A stretch of DNA of 64,000 nucleotides, taken from the NCBI RefSeq assembly GCF_932526225.1, contig NC_064047.1:8609994-8673993 (forward strand), read 5' to 3'. The notes under the pieces are model-generated. The model searched no databases, had not been told where the DNA came from, and saw nothing but the letters and a program-made list of their open reading frames with translations. Shown piece by piece: positions 35,264 through 48,300 of the stretch (position 1 is the stretch's first letter; every line of letters starts with the position of its first letter). The DNA is from Nematostella vectensis (taxonomy: Eukaryota > Cnidaria > Anthozoa > Actiniaria > Edwardsiidae). The translations under genes and the position numbers were made by a program.

Positions 35264-37704
35264 ACAATTCGGACAGTCCCCCACCTGTTGGAATTAGTAA
35301 CCGAGAATTATCAAGCGACCTAGTCGGCGAAGCAAATGAGTGTGTAGCCTTTGCAGATGGCAATGCTGGCTTGGCGCTGCTCGACACAGGCAGTCAGGTA
35401 ACATCGGTTTCCGAATCATTCTACAAACGCTATTTGTTGCATCGTGCTGTGAGACCAATAAGTGATCTGATACGTGTTGTTGGCGCCGGTGGCCAGGATG
35501 TACCATTTATAGGCTACATATCGGTGGAATTTTATTTTTCCTGTAGAAGAAATTGGGACTAATGAGACGTTTGAGACACTGGCACTAGTGGTACCTGATA
35601 ATGAGTACAATTCGCGTGTGCCTTTTGTGATCGGCACTAATTTGTCACTTAGATGTAGGCGGAGCTGTCAGATGGCACAAGGAAAATTGTTCCCACGAAA
35701 CGAAAGGATTTCGGCAACGTGGATGTGTGTTTATCGTTCTTTAAAACAATTCGCTAAAGTTTTCGGTGAGGAAACAGGCGGTAGGATGACAATAAGGAGC
35801 GCGTCACGACATTCCATAAAAGTGGGGCCTCAAGAAACTGTGTGCATTTGGGGAGTTGCCCCGTCTATGCCAGGATGTAATGTGAAAGTCTTGATTGAGA
35901 CAGGGGCTGGCAGGTCAAACTCTATGGGACTATCGGCTACGCCTAGCCTAATTAGCTTATACCTGGGAAGGGAACCAAGTGTCGTGTGCCAGTAGAGTTG
36001 ACAAACAACTCTACGCAGCCAATCACTATTCCCCGTAAAGCAGCTATTGCTAGTGCACAGGTGGTACAAGGAGTGGTGGAACACCGTACGGTAGGCGACC
36101 ACGGGTCAACTACAGTGATAGAGGTCGACCTGTCGGATACTCCTTTGTCGCCTGCACAAAAGGCTAGGGTGCAATCGTTGATAAACAAAATGTCTCACAC
36201 CTTTGCAATGCACGATAAGGATTTGGGCAGGACTGACGCAGTGAAGCATACTATTAAATTGACTGACGATATCCCGGTTCGGCAACCCCATCGGCGCGTA
36301 CCCCCTGGACAGCTTGAAGAGGTTAGATCTGCAATCGAGGATTTGCTAGAATCGGGTACGATACGCGAGTCTAATAGCCCATATGCCTCACCGGTTGTCC
36401 TTGTCCGGAAGAAAGATGGAGCTTTGCGCGTATGTGTAGACTTTCGGCAGCTTAATGCGAAGACGGTCAGGGACTCTTACCCGATCCCGCGTATTACAGA
36501 AACCCTGGAGTCGTTACAAGGGGCGCAATCGTTTTGTTCATTGGACTTGCAGAGTGGGTATCTTCAGGTCGAGGTAGAAGAAGAGGACAAGTCTAAGACA
36601 GCGATGACCACGCCTTTTGGAATGTTCGAGTTCAACAGGATGCCATTTGGATTAACCAACAGTCCAGCAACATTCCAACGTCTAATGGAACGTTGTTTAA
36701 CGGGGCTTAACCTGAACATCTGTTTGGCATACCTGGACGACGTGATTGTGTTCGCAAGAACTTTTGAAGAAATGCTTCATCGCCTGGAGGCGGTACTTCA
36801 GCGTTTAAGTGAGTTTGGTCTGAAGCTTAAGCCCTCTAAATGCAAGCTTTTTCAGACGGAACTTACCTATTTGGGACATGTGGTCACAAGAGAGGGGGTC
36901 AAGCCAGATCCAAAGAAGGTAGAAGCTTTGGAGGAGTGGCGTCAACACCCTCTAACCAATGCTAAGGACTTGCAGACCTTCCTTGGTTTTGCCGGATACT
37001 ACCGTACCTTTGTTGAACGTTTCTCGGTTATCGCCGAACCTCTCAACGAGCGGTTACGGGAAGAGGCAGGAACGAAGCGCCAGTTTGTCTGGACAGCGGA
37101 ATGTCAGGGCGCGTTTGAATGCGTAATCGACAGGCTTTGCTCTAGCGCAGTCCTCGCCTTCCCTGATTTTAATAAGCCTTTTGTGCTGCATAAGGACGCT
37201 TCTGGCGAGGGCCTTGGAGCAGCTCTGTATCAGCTCCAAGAAGATGGTATTCCAAGGGTAATTGCGTATGGCAGTAGGTCGTTGTCAGCAGCAGAAAGGA
37301 GATACTGCGCGTACCGTCGTGAATTCCTTGCGCTAAAGTGGGCCGTGACAGAGCAATTCCACGACTACTTGTACGGACGCCAGTTTCATGTGATAACAGA
37401 TAGTAACCCGCTGACCTACCTACTGACGAGTGCCAAGCTTAGTGCTAGTGGTTATTGTTGGCTTTCTGCACTTTCTTCATTTGATTTCACTATCAGCTAT
37501 CGGCCAGGAAAATCGTGCGGGGACGCCGACGGTTTGTCCAGGATGCCGCAAGCAGACAAATCATGCTCTCCACCAGAGGCGAGCAGAGAGGACTTTTTAC
37601 GACCATTCTTAGACAGGCTGCTACCTGTTGGAGCACAACCGGAAGTGTTTTCCCTCGATGAGTTGCAAGTGTTATGTGACGCTCACGTATACGTATGCTT
37701 ATAA
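35242..37704 (+). pseudogene. Gypsy protease, reverse transcriptase and RNase H, frameshifted
   Basis: The protease motif ALLDTGSQVTSVS is near 35370-35410; the frame breaks at about 35545. A bridge ORF runs 35588-35995, and the RT/RNase H frame is 35986-37704. RT shows LRVCVDFRQLN, MPFGLTNSPATFQRLM and the catalytic YLDDV (about 36730). RNase H begins near KPFVLHKDASGEGLGAALYQ and includes VITDSNPLTYLL. The frame ends soon after the RNase H-integrase linker, where the integrase zinc finger and DDE core are missing. Confidence 0.92.
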
Positions 37705-37707
37705 CGC

Positions 37708-40210
37708 TACCAAACACTAAACTACGAGATACTCACCGTCATATCTCATGTTCGGGAGGAACCCAAGACTACCCCAGGATGTGACTCTTGGCCCGGACCC
37801 CGTACATGACCCACAGCCGTACGCTGCATATATAGAGAACCTCCGCGGCAAGCTGACAGATGCATATTCTCGAGCACAACAGGAGATAGAAAAGAAAGCC
37901 GAGGCTAATAAGCGCCGGTATGATGCACTAAGTGAAGACCTCGCTCTCCAGCCTGGGGACAGAGTTCTGTTGAGAAACCTCAGCACAAGAGGCAAGCCAG
38001 ACTGCAGGATCGATGGGAGGATGTCCCATATCGAGTCGTTCGCCGCTCTGAGGAGCAGCCGGTGTACGTAGTAACAACAACAACAAAACAACAAACATCT
38101 TTTATTTGCACACAAAATTAAGTAATACATAGGTTTTTTTTTTCATTAGAGATATAATATTACTCTTCTTTTTCATTTTTTTTTCTTTTTATATTCATAT
38201 ATTTATTGAGAGGGAGAGGAAAAAAAAACCCTAGAGTTGCATACCAAGGGGGGACAATACTTCGGTGCGGGCAGCCTAGAATAGCTTTAGAGCTAAACGG
38301 GCTAGGGTGCACTTAAATGTTAGGGAAAAATCCTAGTTTGGAGATCTGGAGGCTGTGTGCATAAGCAAGAACGTACGAGAAAAACACAAATATAGAGACA
38401 CGACAAGGATACAACAAGGATACGACAAGAATACAAGCTGGTACAAGCAGAGCGGAAACAAAAACAAAAGGAAGGAAGGAATATATGGCCAAGAATTAGG
38501 TGATAGTATGGGTTACAGGTGAAGATGTGAGTGGGTTAATAGGTGGCGACCATGTCGTCTGATATTTTTTTTTGAAGGATTTCATATTTAGGTCTTTGTC
38601 ATTTTTGGTGAGTTCGTTCCAAATTTGTACACCTCTAAATCGGATGTTGAATTTCCCGTAGTTGGTTCGTGCTTTAGGTAGGGTGTAACTAGATTTGGCA
38701 GAAAGTCGGGTGTTGTATTTGTGGGAAATTATATGAAAGTAAGAGTCAAAAGTTGTGGGGAGAGTTCCAGAGTGGTATTGGTACATAAATAGCGCTGTGT
38801 GGAAGTAAACTATATCTTTAACCTTGAGAAGTCCTAGTTGTTTGAAGATGGGGGAAGATGGGGCATCGAATTTAGAAAAAGTCATAATTCGTATCGCACG
38901 TTTTTGCATTAAAAAGAGAGGTTTTAGTGTTGTACTATAGGTGTTGCCCCATACTAAAATTCCGTAAGTTATATGGGGGAAAACAAGTGAATAATATAGT
39001 TATTTCAAAATGTTAATATTGACAAAGTAACGTATCTTTGAGAGTGCTCCTAGATTACGTTTAAGTTTTTTGCAAAGCTCCGTTATGTGGCATTTCCAGT
39101 TAAGATGTGAATCAATCATTATTCCTAAATATTTGATGTATTTTTCTGATTTGATTGGTTTATTGTTTATCTTTAGTTTTATAGGATGAGTTACTTTCCT
39201 CTGAGAAGGATGGAATAACACAAAGTTAGTTTTATCTATATTTAGAGAGAGTTTATTAGCACAGAGCCACGATATATGTTTTAGTTCGTAATTCACGGTA
39301 GAACCTAGGTTAGGTTTTTGTTTGAATAGAACACTTTGGAATCATCTGCAAATATGTTAAAGTCTAGGGTTTGGGAGGAGTTGTTAAAGTCGTTAATGTA
39401 TAGTAGAAAAAGAACCGGACCAAGCACAGACCCTTGGGGAACTCCGTAGGAGATGGAGCTCAGTGAAGATTTGCTGCTTCCAATTTGTGTGAACTGTTTT
39501 CGATTTGTAAGGTAGGAAGAAAACCAGTCATACGCGATGCCACGAATTCCATGTTCGAGTTTGCGTAAAAGAATCGAGTGGTCTACAGTATCAAAAGCTT
39601 TACTAAGGTCAAGGAAAAGTCCGCACGAAAATTGGCCCAATTCTATGGCTTTCTGTATTTTGTCAACAACGCTTAGTACAGCATGAGTTGTTGAGTGTTT
39701 AGGGCGGAATCCAAACTGATTGCTGTATAATATATTATGAGTTTGTAAGTAAAGATTTAAGCGTTGGCAAATTATTTTTCAAATATTAGTAGTACAACAG
39801 GAGCAGAGTCCTCCACCGCAACATCCTACTGCCCTATCGAGCGGAGCGGGCAGGCCCCGAACCCAGACAGCAACACCGGCGGAAAGATTCCCCGCAGACA
39901 GCAGGAGGATGACACGGAAAGCTCTGCTAGCGACTCAGGTAGCTCCTGGTCGGACTTCGTCGCGACTGAACTCAATCCGTTAGCGGTTCCGTTTACCATG
40001 GATGCAGAAGGTGAAGAGCCGGAGGTGCACATTCTACAAGAATATGACAATGATGTTCAGGAGTCAGAGTCAGGAGGGGAAGCAGCTGAGAAGCGTCCAG
40101 ACAGACTTCGGCCGAGGAGGGTAGTGAGACCTCCTGCTCGCCTCATTTGCGACCCAGTGTGGTCACAGCAAGTATCGACACTGAACTATGGTATCACAAT
40201 TTTGCCATAG
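37708..40210 (+). pseudogene. Gypsy integrase C-terminal remnant, split by a LINE
   Basis: The words YNATKH and YLMFGRNPRLP (about 37695-37770) belong to the end of a Gypsy integrase. The stretch to about 38073 has a basic coiled region, and LQPGDRVLLRN matches the SH3-like tail. After the nested LINE the acidic/basic C-terminal tail (…RPRRVVRPPARL) continues to the stop at 40208-40210. Confidence 0.75.
38074..39788 (-). mobile_element. 5'-truncated LINE (Jockey/CR1-like RT), nested in the Gypsy element
   Basis: The minus strand encodes RT motifs FLDLSKAFDTVDHSILL, GVPQGSVLGPVLFLLYIND and FADDSKVF (39640-39305). After a frameshift the thumb region follows (39296-39000), then after an in-frame TAA the C-terminal region (38909-38496, …GRFRGVQIWNEL-type end). 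The 3' end has an (AAC)n-like tail at 38074-38097. The TSD GTAGTA is at 38068-38073 and 39789-39794. The 5' part, including any endonuclease, is absent. Confidence 0.9.
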
Positions 40211-40274
40211 CAAAAAAAAAGGAAAAAAAATGACACAAGTTTTGTTTTATTGACTCTAGACGCCCTTCCTCATC

Positions 40275-40285
40275 AGGGGGGAGAA
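40275..40285 (+). other. Polypurine tract of the Gypsy element
   Basis: AGGGGGGAGAA directly precedes the 3' LTR. Confidence 0.7.
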
Positions 40286-40498
40286 TGTAGTGATGTGTGC
40301 GTGATGTAGCGGAACAGATTAAGAGATTAAGTTGATGATTGTATGTAAGTTAGGTCGCTAGTATTACGATGCTGGGTGTATCAGATTTAGACTTGAACCC
40401 GATGTCGAAAGCGAGTGAATTATATTTTTAAACGTCCCAACTTCATTGTAATTCTTTGTCTATGGGCCACCAAACCCTATCCTGACCGAGCTATTACA

Positions 40499-41420
40499 TG
40501 TGCTTATGCCAGGTCCACACTATACTATACAAATGTCAGTCAGACAGGACAGCACCTTATGGATCACATCCATACAGCTCAGGAAGATGAAACTATGACA
40601 CACTATTCTATATAAATATCACACAGACAGGACAGCACCTAGTCCAGACCTGGGACTCTCTTTGCGCTCGACATTCTGGCTCGCGTAAAAGAGGGTCCAG
40701 TATTTATTGCATGCGCGAAAATACACCGCATATATGCGGTGTGGCCTGGCTGCTTAGTTCATGATGGCTGCGAAAGGGACAAGCGAGGGTTTATTTCAGA
40801 AATAATACGCTGATTTTGGTCGTGGGTAAATACTCGATTGGCAATCTTTTCTGGGGACAGGATAGATGATAATTAGAGTCTGGAAAATATATCAATCAAA
40901 GAGCTTTTCCGTTTTCGTTATTTTCACGCGCGCGCTTTAGGCAATATCGTCATTTCAAACGAGCGCGCGCTTTTTTGGAATTTTATTTTCAATCACATTT
41001 TATCGCGTTTTTATAGAAAACAAATCCCAACCAGTTCGCTGATATTCCTTCACATGTACAAAACATTCTTTTCAACTTAGCGATGATCGATTTTCGGAGC
41101 TCTGCACTCGACAAGGTCTAGCGGGAACCGACCCTCCTTAGGCTCGTCCGTTATTGCGCGCGCTCGTATTTCAACTTTTGCCATGGAGATCGCTGGTTGG
41201 TACATGTTCGCGCATGCGCATGCAATAAATACTGGACCCTCTTTCACGCGAGCCAGAATGTCGAGCGCAAAGAGAGTCCCAGGTCTGGACTAGACAGCAC
41301 CTTATGGATCACATCTATACAGCTTCAGCTCACAGGGAGATGTGCCTATGCCAGGTCCACACTATACAACACAAATATCACACAGCTAGGACAGCATCTT
41401 ATATAAATATATAACTAATG
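40499..41420. repeat. Repeat array around GACAGGACAGCACCTTATGG, split by two transposons
   Basis: Units combining CAGGACAGCACCTTATGGAT, CACATCCATACAGCTCA and CAGGTCCACACTATAC occur at 33690-33765, 40499-40640 and 41283-41410. The Gypsy element and the element at 40642 both sit inside this array. Confidence 0.75.
40642..41290. mobile_element. 649-bp Tc1/mariner-like non-autonomous element, TA TSD
   Basis: Inverted ends of about 80 bp begin GTCCAGACCTGGGACTCTC; TA lies at 40640-40641 and 41291-41292. The interior contains short GCGCGCGC stems (about 40927-40972). No transposase. Confidence 0.88.
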
Positions 41421-42354
41421 CCTGTTTGTACTATACAGTGAGGCATACTCAGGTGAGCACTGTTAAACAAACATAAAATAATAATCAGATCTTGCAACGC
41501 TGGATTTCTGTGCAAAGTTTATTACTCTAGAATTTAATTAAGGATTGAAATATCTTCCACATAATACCTTTTTCACATGCAGATAAGAGAGAACATTAAA
41601 CCGTTCGTAATAGAAACTATACAATTTGTTTTCATATATTTTAACTTGGTATTTACAGATTTTCTATGCAATTATTAAAGTTTCCGGCCAAGGGTCAGTG
41701 GTATAACAACATCGGAACCTGAATATGCCTTGCACTCCAAGTTGCGTGCCAAATAAGGTCATCCGTGATTCCCTGCACTCCCAGTCTGGGATGCCCATCA
41801 TGCATTGCGCGTCAAAATTAGGCCAACCGTGATGCATTGCCCTCCCCGTTCATCCTGTTGCAGTTCACCCTGCCTGCTTGCGCTTACTATAGCATGTCTT
41901 GAGAGAGCAAAAAAAAAAAAAAAAAGCGCAGAGAGACGAAGCTCTCGAGTAAGCAACACAAAGACAAAGTATCAAGTAAACAATTCTCAAATAAGCGAAA
42001 TGATAAACTTCTAACCCCGTTTAAAAACATTAAAAAAGCAAAATAGGTTACCATTTACCCAAAAGCTTCGTCTCTACGCGTTTGCTCCAGCCCTCTCACG
42101 AGATATCGAGCCTGGGCTATTCTATACGCTACAGTTTATGAAAAACACTCGGGGGAGTACCCAGAAAATACTGGTGCGCAGTCATATATACCAGGGTATT
42201 TCTTTAGAGTGCGTCAATAAGAAATGATCCACTGTTTGGCGGCCAAGGGTAGGGGAAAGCAGAAATCCTCCCCCCCCCCCCCCTCTGTACGCGCCTGACA
42301 CAAGGCCAGTGCATATAGCTTCCAAGCTCCACAGTGAGAGTTGTTATTCTACTA
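41421..42354 (-). other. UBE2J1 3' UTR and flank; MITE fragment at about 42147-42296
   Basis: Minus-strand AATAAA candidate at 41523-41518, about 830 bases past the UBE2J1 stop. A MITE-like fragment related to 20793-20930 lies close to the stop codon, and a poly-A run is at about 41910-41925. No other gene is seen. Confidence 0.45.
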
Positions 42355-45300
42355 CTAGACCATGAAGATTCGCCTGAGCACAAGCGCCACAATGGAGACC
42401 CCCAATAACCACAAGATAATGAGAGAGGCCATGCCGGTATGGCTGGGATGAGGCCTAGCCACCACCCCTGCATTATTCGCCGAGGGGGGCTGGGGCATAG
42501 CAGGAGGCTGGGTGGCTTGGGTTTGAGTTCTTTGTCGGAGTACACTATCGTTCTGTGCATTTTGATTGGCTGTTGGACTAGCAGCTTGATTTTGATTGGC
42601 TACAGGGCTGGTCGCTTGATAGGCTTGTGATCCAGACGGCTGATTGGTTGTAGTAGCTGCTTCTTCTTGATTTGCTGCTGGTGGGAATGCAGTACTCTGA
42701 TTGGCCATTCCTTGGGCCATATTTGGTGGCATTTGTCCATAAAAGTAAGGGTAGTTAAACTGGTAATACGGGTTATATGCCATATAAGGCTGCTGATTGG
42801 CTGCTTGTAGCCAGGGATTAGGGATATTTCCAGCTTCTGCAGATACCGGTGGTACTGGGAAACCTGTGGTGCCAGCAGTGGGAGTAGGTCCTGGGGCAGA
42901 GCTAGCTTCCCGTTCAGAATTTTCAGTTTTCTTGTTTTTCTCGTCTTCTTCCTAAAAGACGACAAGTGTGTGTATCTGTTTATTAGTTTAGTTTGTTGCA
43001 CCACTATTGTCTCCTAACTGTGCCAGCACCTGCCAGCATTGCTGGCGAATTCTTGCTCGACTGACCACAAGACAAAGGAAATGCCAGAAAGTCCATTTCC
43101 CATTTTGACATTTCCTTTGTCCTATAGTCAGTCAAGCGAAAATTCGCCAGCAACGCTGGCAGGTGCTGGCGCATTTTGCACAGGGCTAAAGCAGCCCTAT
43201 TCCATGGTTCTTGGACCATTTGATGCCAATAGACCATATAACTGCAGGAATATAATTATTTGTGATTACAGATCAGGGGCGTTGCCAGGGGGTGGCCCAG
43301 GGCCCCCCCCTTCTAGCAGTACAAAATACAGTAAATGTACGAGACATCTAAAATACAAGAGAAAATGCCTTGAAAGGGCCTTTTGGGCCCCCTCCTGTGA
43401 AAAATCCTGGCTACGCCACTGCAGATGCAGGTCGAGTAACTGACTTTCAAAGCACTGTTGTTTTGTATCAAGAGTCTTTTTGTTTTAAAATACAAAATGA
43501 TGGATAAAAAAATATATGCAAGGCCAAAGTTGTAAGAAAAAAGCTACAATATAAAAATCTTATACCTTAAATGCGATTTGACCAGCAAGTTCTTCGATCT
43601 CACGCTCAACTTCTTTAGTCTCTGTTGAGTCCGCTACAAAGAGTAAAACAAACAGTGATCAATTCTAAACTGGAAAAAAAACCTATTAAGTGGAAACATC
43701 TTAGGGTCCTGACCCCGTACGCAGTTCTGCTCAAGGTTAAACCAATCAGCTATCGAGCTATGATTTGGGGTTTGCACAGCGCAGATCTGCGCCGTTTGAG
43801 CCAATCAGATGTTATAGATCTCGGTGACATCAAGGAGGTGTTGACATACAATAACCAGACTACTCTGTATGGCATAAATATCTGGTTATTACATGTCAAC
43901 AGGGGTAAAGCCTTTGTTAATTCTCAAACAAAAGGTAAAACAAAACCTCTGAAAGTCTGAACGAAAACACCTTCCTTTGACTAAATACAATAAGCTAAAA
44001 AGGAGCGACATTATTTTCACAGGTCCTCTTTTATTATTATAGTTTCTCAAATTGTGTGTTTGATATGTAACAGATAATTGAAAAGTACTCTGGATATAGT
44101 GACAAGTTTATTTTTAATCAATATGTTTGAGTTAAAATACGAAACTAAGCCGAGCAGATTAACCAGGTAAATTAACCAGGCGCTAGGTAGAAGTTCACAT
44201 GGGTTCCGATATCACGCTAAATACGGGATTCGCTGATACATGAGCAGTCCTGCGCAACAGGAAGTGAATAATTGTATCATTATTGGCTAATGCGAGCGCA
44301 GGGCTGCGCTCAAGTTTTGCCGTTTCGCGTTACTTTCATAACGAGCCCGGAATTTTTCAAAATAAGCGAGTACTTAACAGATAATTGAGAAGTACTCTGG
44401 ATATAGTGAACACTTTCCCATTTAAAAATGTACTTTCCCATTTAAATGTGTACTTTTGCGAGAGCGTTGTTTTCACGTCCTCAAACCGCGGGTCAACCAA
44501 TCAGAGACCGTCACTTCAATAGCCTTAATTCAACGCGTCTGGAAAACGCAAGTCAGCCAATGAAATGATCTTGAAATTTGAGCCTTCGTGATTCCGCGTT
44601 CTTCCACGCGACCTGACCAATCACACTGAATCATTCTTATCCCACAAAAAGGGCAATACAAATAGCCTTCTGTCAACAGATGCAGATTGCCGGTGATAAC
44701 GATAATTAACGCGGACTAGGGGTCAGAAGAGATCAAATGGAGAAGATGACTTTAGAAAATAAAAGGAGTAGCCTTCAAAACTACGTATAGTACCCGAACT
44801 TTAACAAGTCATTAAACAAGCTATTTCTAAAACCAACACCAAGGACACTCGAATTGGCTTACCCTAGTAATGACCTTTTTCTTCTTTGCACAGCTCTCCC
44901 AGAATCTCTTTTCGCTATACCAAATATGTCATGTCTTTCTGTGAACAATTCACCAAGTGGGTATTTTTAGTGTTCCCAGGTCGGACTAATCATACTTGAT
45001 CTCAATGAAACAAAGACTTGTGATGGCGCGAAACGAAATTGGCGCCCTTTTAGTACCGTTGGCTCGAACACGGCTGTATCCAGCCCAAATTTGTCTGCCA
45101 TCCAAATCAAATATTGTTCTTTTTGCCATCGCTTTCATCCAAGAATGACCCATTCGTATTGTTCTCATTATAAAAAGATGCAGGAGAGAAATCTTCTAGC
45201 TCACGCTGCACATGATGCCGTGTAACACGAGATCTCAGGGTATGGAATGAATTGATAAACAATTTACTGTTTCAACAGATTCGGATTATACAGCAAATCA

Positions 45301-48300
45301 AAGTGCGTTTTCGAACGCAGAACGTGCAATCTGTAATATAGGTGAACTCGAAAAATACCACCGTGTTTCGAAGCAATCACATACGAAAAACCCCTTTAAT
45401 AAAGCAAACCTCTAACTTCTGAAACATCTCACCGAAACGTGAAAGAGGAAGATAGTATACAACATCATCATTTATTACAAGGAGAACGAATAAAAGCCAA
45501 TCACATTCCCAATCAGTGCGTTTGCAGACGCAACGAGTGTCTAGGATCGATTTACAAAGATACATAGGCATGGAAAGCCGGTAAAAATTTTAGTGTACTA
45601 TGTATCTAAAGTGACTAGCCTTTAAACAATATATCGGCGTTTTCTTACTTTGTAAGTCAAGCAAGCAAAATGTTTTCTTCATTTCACAGAGATTGGACAT
45701 AGCCATGCGTTATATTTTCTTCTCAATAGACACTCAAGAGTAGGCTTTGAAGACAAACCGGAAACTGTGCGTTTTAAAGACGCAGGCTAGTCAATAGTGT
45801 GAAAGAATCTAATTTTCGGTACGAGAAACACATTATGGCGTTTGTAATTGGTTGTTAGAAGGCGAGGTTGATAAAACTTTCTTATTCAAACATCAAAAGC
45901 AAGCTGTTATAAGTCGATTTACGTCTAGTTATGTGCTTTGGGAAAGCACCCGACTCCGGGACAGATGGAGCACCAAAGGTTGAGCTCTCTGTTGGTGGTC
46001 ATATGATATGATTAACAAACTGCTATCTTGTAAGCTAGGAGATAAGGCCCGAGCTAGGGAGCTTTGCTCTTTGCACACAAGCATTCCAAGCACCAGTCGA
46101 GCAAAAGAGCGCATCAATATAATTCTAGAGAAAAATCAAAAGATTTGAACAGATAATCTGTTTAAAAGAATTTAGCCTATTATCATCCTACAGTATCCTA
46201 GATTCATGCATAGGGACAGTCGGATATTACAGCTTGGTGTTACATTTTTTCAACTTGACAAAGTTAGCACGTGGGAGCCCCAGCACATATACCCGCGGCT
46301 ATTTACTCAAGTTGTGGTTGCTTCGAAACATGATGGTATTTTTCGAGTTCACCTATATTACAGATTGTACGTTTCTGCGTTCGAAAACGCACTTGCTACG
46401 TTTTGATTTGCTGTATAATTAGAATCTGTCAATATTTAATTGCAACAACAGCAAATTGTTTATCAATTCATTCCATACCCTGAGATCTTGTGTTACACGG
46501 CATCATGTGCAGCGTGAGCTAGAAGATCTTTTTATAATGAGAACAATACGAATGGGTCATTCTTGGAGGGAACCAATTGCAAAAAGAACGTGCAATCTGT
46601 AATATACGTAAGGGGTAACGATGGGTACCTTAAAATTTCGAAAATCTAGCAAAAATTTCGCAAAGTCTCGGAATCTCGGCGTTTTTACGGAAGTCTCGAA
46701 GTCTCGTTTTTCCCCACGACATTTTAGGATCTTGGAGCCTCTTTTTGTACCACGTTCTCGGAGTCTCTGTTAAACGCGATCTGTTTTATGTTGTTACTGC
46801 TAAGGGTTTCCCTCTTTTTCGAGTCTCGAGTCTTAAGCCTTTCCGCTCTAGCTATTCTTTTTCAACTAATGTTTATGACATACCTCGAGCAAGTTATCTG
46901 ATGTCCGAACACAAGCTAGTAAAAGCTCGGACACGGATTCCGAAATTTGACTTAAAGTCTCGGGCTCGGATTCTAAAACGCGGTCTCGGCGCCTCGGCAA
47001 ATCTCGAACTTACTCATCGCTACCCCTAAAAGGGGTCTCTAGAACGCGCCAACATCCCAGAACATCGGCTTTATTCTCAGAGCGTATTGTTCACTGTTTA
47101 TTGGCAACAAAATGTCTAGTTCTCGGATAAACAACTACTTTTGGAAAATAGTAATCTGGCGGTGTTTAAAGTTTGCGAGGATATAATATTTTCACTGGCT
47201 TTCCATGCCTATATCTGTCTCTTGATCTCGTGCTTGCATGAATATCTAGACCGTTGCATTTTCGAACGCACTAATAGACATGCGATTGGTTTTATCCTAA
47301 GGGATAAATTACTTGACATTGTTATTTATACCCTGCTTATACTCAAGCTCACCAAACTATAGACAAAAATGCTCAATGAAATAAATTGTAGTCCACTACT
47401 TTGAATGTAAACCCAGGAAGGTGACATGAATGTAGGAAATATTATGAACTTATACCCAAAATTAAGCAAACCAAAAGCACATAACTAGCTTTAAAGACGT
47501 AAATCAACTATAAATCAACTAATAACAGCTTGCTTTGATGTTTGAACAAGAAAAATTATATCAAGTTCTTACAAGCAATTACAAGCGCCATGTGTTTCTT
47601 GTACCGAAAATTAGATTCTTCTACACTATTGACTAGCCTGCGTCTTTAAAACGCACACTTTCCGGTTTGTTCGGGCCTTATCTCCTAGCTTACAAGATGG
47701 CAGTTTTTTAATCATATCATATGACCACCAACAGAGAGCTCAACCTTTGGTGCTCCATCTGTCCCGGAGTCGGGTGCTTTCCTAAAGCACATAACTAGAC
47801 GTAAATCAACTTATAACAGCTTGCTTTTGATGTTTGAATAAGAAAGTTGTATCAACCTCGTCTTCTAACAACCAATTACAAACGTCATAATGTGTTTCTC
47901 GTACCGAAAATTAGATTCTTTCACACTATTGACTAGCCTGCGTCTTTAAAACGCACAGTTTCCGGTTTGTTTTCAAAGCCTACTCTTGAGTGTCTATCGA
48001 GAAGTATAACGCATGGCTATGTCCGATCTCTGTGAAATGAACAAAACATTTTGCGTGCTTGACTTACAAAGTAAGAAAACGCCGATATATTGTTTAAAGG
48101 CTAGTCACTTTAGATACATAGTACACTAAAAATTTTACCGGCTTTCCATGCCTATGTAGCTTTGTAAATCGATCCTAGACACTCGTTGCGTCTGCAAACG
48201 CACTGATTGGGAATGTGATTGGCTTTTATTCGTTCTCCTTGCAATAAATGATGATGTTGTATACTATCTTCCTCTTTCACGTTTCGGTGAGATGTTTCAG

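Larger units (their letters stand above)
33766..40498 (+). mobile_element. Gypsy-type LTR retrotransposon, degraded, with nested LINE
   Basis: 213-bp LTRs (33766-33978 and 40286-40498) start TGTAGTGATG and end CTATTACA; the TSD is TGTG (33762-33765, 40499-40502). By eye the LTRs differ at 7 of 213 sites (about 3%), so the insertion is moderately old. The order gag-protease-RT-RNase H-(integrase remnant) fits Ty3/Gypsy. The copy is dead: protease frameshift, integrase core deleted near 37700, LINE inserted at 38074. Confidence 0.95.

Noticed and set aside
34586-35284. 232-codon minus-strand ORF
   Set aside because: Antisense shadow of the Gypsy gag gene.
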